Source: Pseudorhodobacter turbinis
GTDB lineage: Bacteria > Pseudomonadota > Alphaproteobacteria > Rhodobacterales > Rhodobacteraceae
NCBI RefSeq assembly: GCF_005234135.1
Contig: NZ_CP039965.1
Location: forward strand, 62,001-126,000
Length of the DNA stretch: 64,000 nt
Direction of reading: 5' to 3'
The translations under genes were made by a program, and so were the position numbers. The notes below the pieces were generated by a model. It ran no database searches and was not told where the DNA came from. It was given only the letters and a program-made list of their open reading frames with translations. Every line of letters begins with the position of its first letter. The first letter of the stretch is position 1. Positions 63,761 to 64,000 of this stretch are shown here, in pieces.

Positions 63761-64000
63761 ATGATATCAGCACATCTTTATCGCCAGCAGTGGTTTGGCA
63801 ACATCCGGTCGGATTTGCTGTCGGGGCTGGTCGTGGCTTTGGCGCTGATCCCCGAGGCGATTGCCTTTTCGATCATCGCTGGGGTGGATCCGAAGGTCGG
63901 GCTTTATGCCAGCTTTTCCATCGCGGTGATTACGGCGATTGTTGGCGGGCGTCCGGGGATGATCTCGGCGGCGACGGCGGCGACGGCGGTGTTGATGAAA
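63761..64000 (+). CDS. SulP-family anion transporter, 5' end only
   Basis: The frame from ATG at 63761 is open to the window edge (80 codons). It reads like the first part of a SulP permease: the start [18 protein letters not shown], then [19 protein letters not shown] with the conserved proline, [11 protein letters not shown] and [17 protein letters not shown]. SulP proteins carry sulfate, bicarbonate or dicarboxylates. Substrate and C-terminal STAS domain lie outside the window. Confidence 0.88.
   Translation, partial: MISAHLYRQQWFGNIRSDLLSGLVVALALIPEAIAFSIIAGVDPKVGLYASFSIAVITAIVGGRPGMISAATAATAVLMK

Noticed and set aside
1..64000. CRISPR arrays, tRNA or rRNA genes, insertion sequences, prophage genes.
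   Set aside because: No regularly spaced repeats, cloverleaf-type segments, transposase or phage proteins were recognised. A tRNAscan or repeat search was not possible here.

Overview
The window reads as chromosomal DNA from an alphaproteobacterium of the Rhodobacteraceae (Roseobacter-like) group. The reasons are the high GC content, dense gene packing with many 4-base start/stop overlaps, the protein style (for example a short MetG without a C-terminal tRNA-binding extension, a DUF4167 protein, a BMP-type nucleobase transporter with a CodA-like deaminase) and gene neighbourhoods typical of that family. This placement is inference; no rRNA or other phylogenetic marker is present. I found no tRNA, rRNA, CRISPR array, insertion sequence, prophage or origin.

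Layout. 77-4496: glycine cleavage genes gcvT-gcvH-gcvP, with a terminator-like hairpin between gcvH and gcvP. 4598-6077: a TrxC-type thioredoxin and a convergent membrane acyltransferase. 6078-8449: a structured, gene-free leader followed by a TRAP transporter (Q and M subunits, no P subunit nearby). 8549-10899 (minus): PepSY protein, OmpR-family response regulator and histidine kinase. 11026-18645 (plus): an operon of three glycosyltransferases, an ABC exporter and a large protein with two APH-like kinase folds, divergent from the two-component system. 18642-19626: AzlCD amino-acid exporter. 19777-24048: metG, a GreA-C-domain regulator (rnk-like) and malonyl-CoA synthetase. 24289-30100: BMP-family nucleobase/nucleoside ABC importer ending in a cytosine-deaminase-like enzyme. 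30183-32189: msrA and selO. 32442-37126: polyamine-type ABC importer in the order A-D-B-C. 37129-43442 (minus): SPOR lipoprotein, D-Ala-D-Ala carboxypeptidase, tmk, holB, tatD, MBL hydrolase, AEC carrier. 43643-46648 (minus): nucleoside hydrolase, orphan ferric-iron binding protein, mazG. 46712-52247: M20 amidohydrolase, agmatinase-like enzyme, DUF1499, prfA, prmC, DUF4167. 52304-59765 (minus): the envelope-biogenesis run lptF-lptG-lptD-surA-pdxA-rsmA. 59971-64000: pepA, holC, purM, purN and the start of a SulP transporter.

How the genes work together. Most of the window is housekeeping (one-carbon metabolism, translation, replication, purine synthesis, LPS transport) with several import systems between. 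The most unusual part is 8549-18645. A sensor pair with a strongly acidic PepSY protein faces a three-transferase, one-exporter, double-kinase operon, and the region between them holds a TGTCAGG direct repeat with 11-bp spacing, the pattern bound by OmpR/PhoB-class regulators. I propose it as a possibly undescribed, two-component-controlled glycan or glycolipid assembly and export system. The coupling is inference from layout and motifs only.
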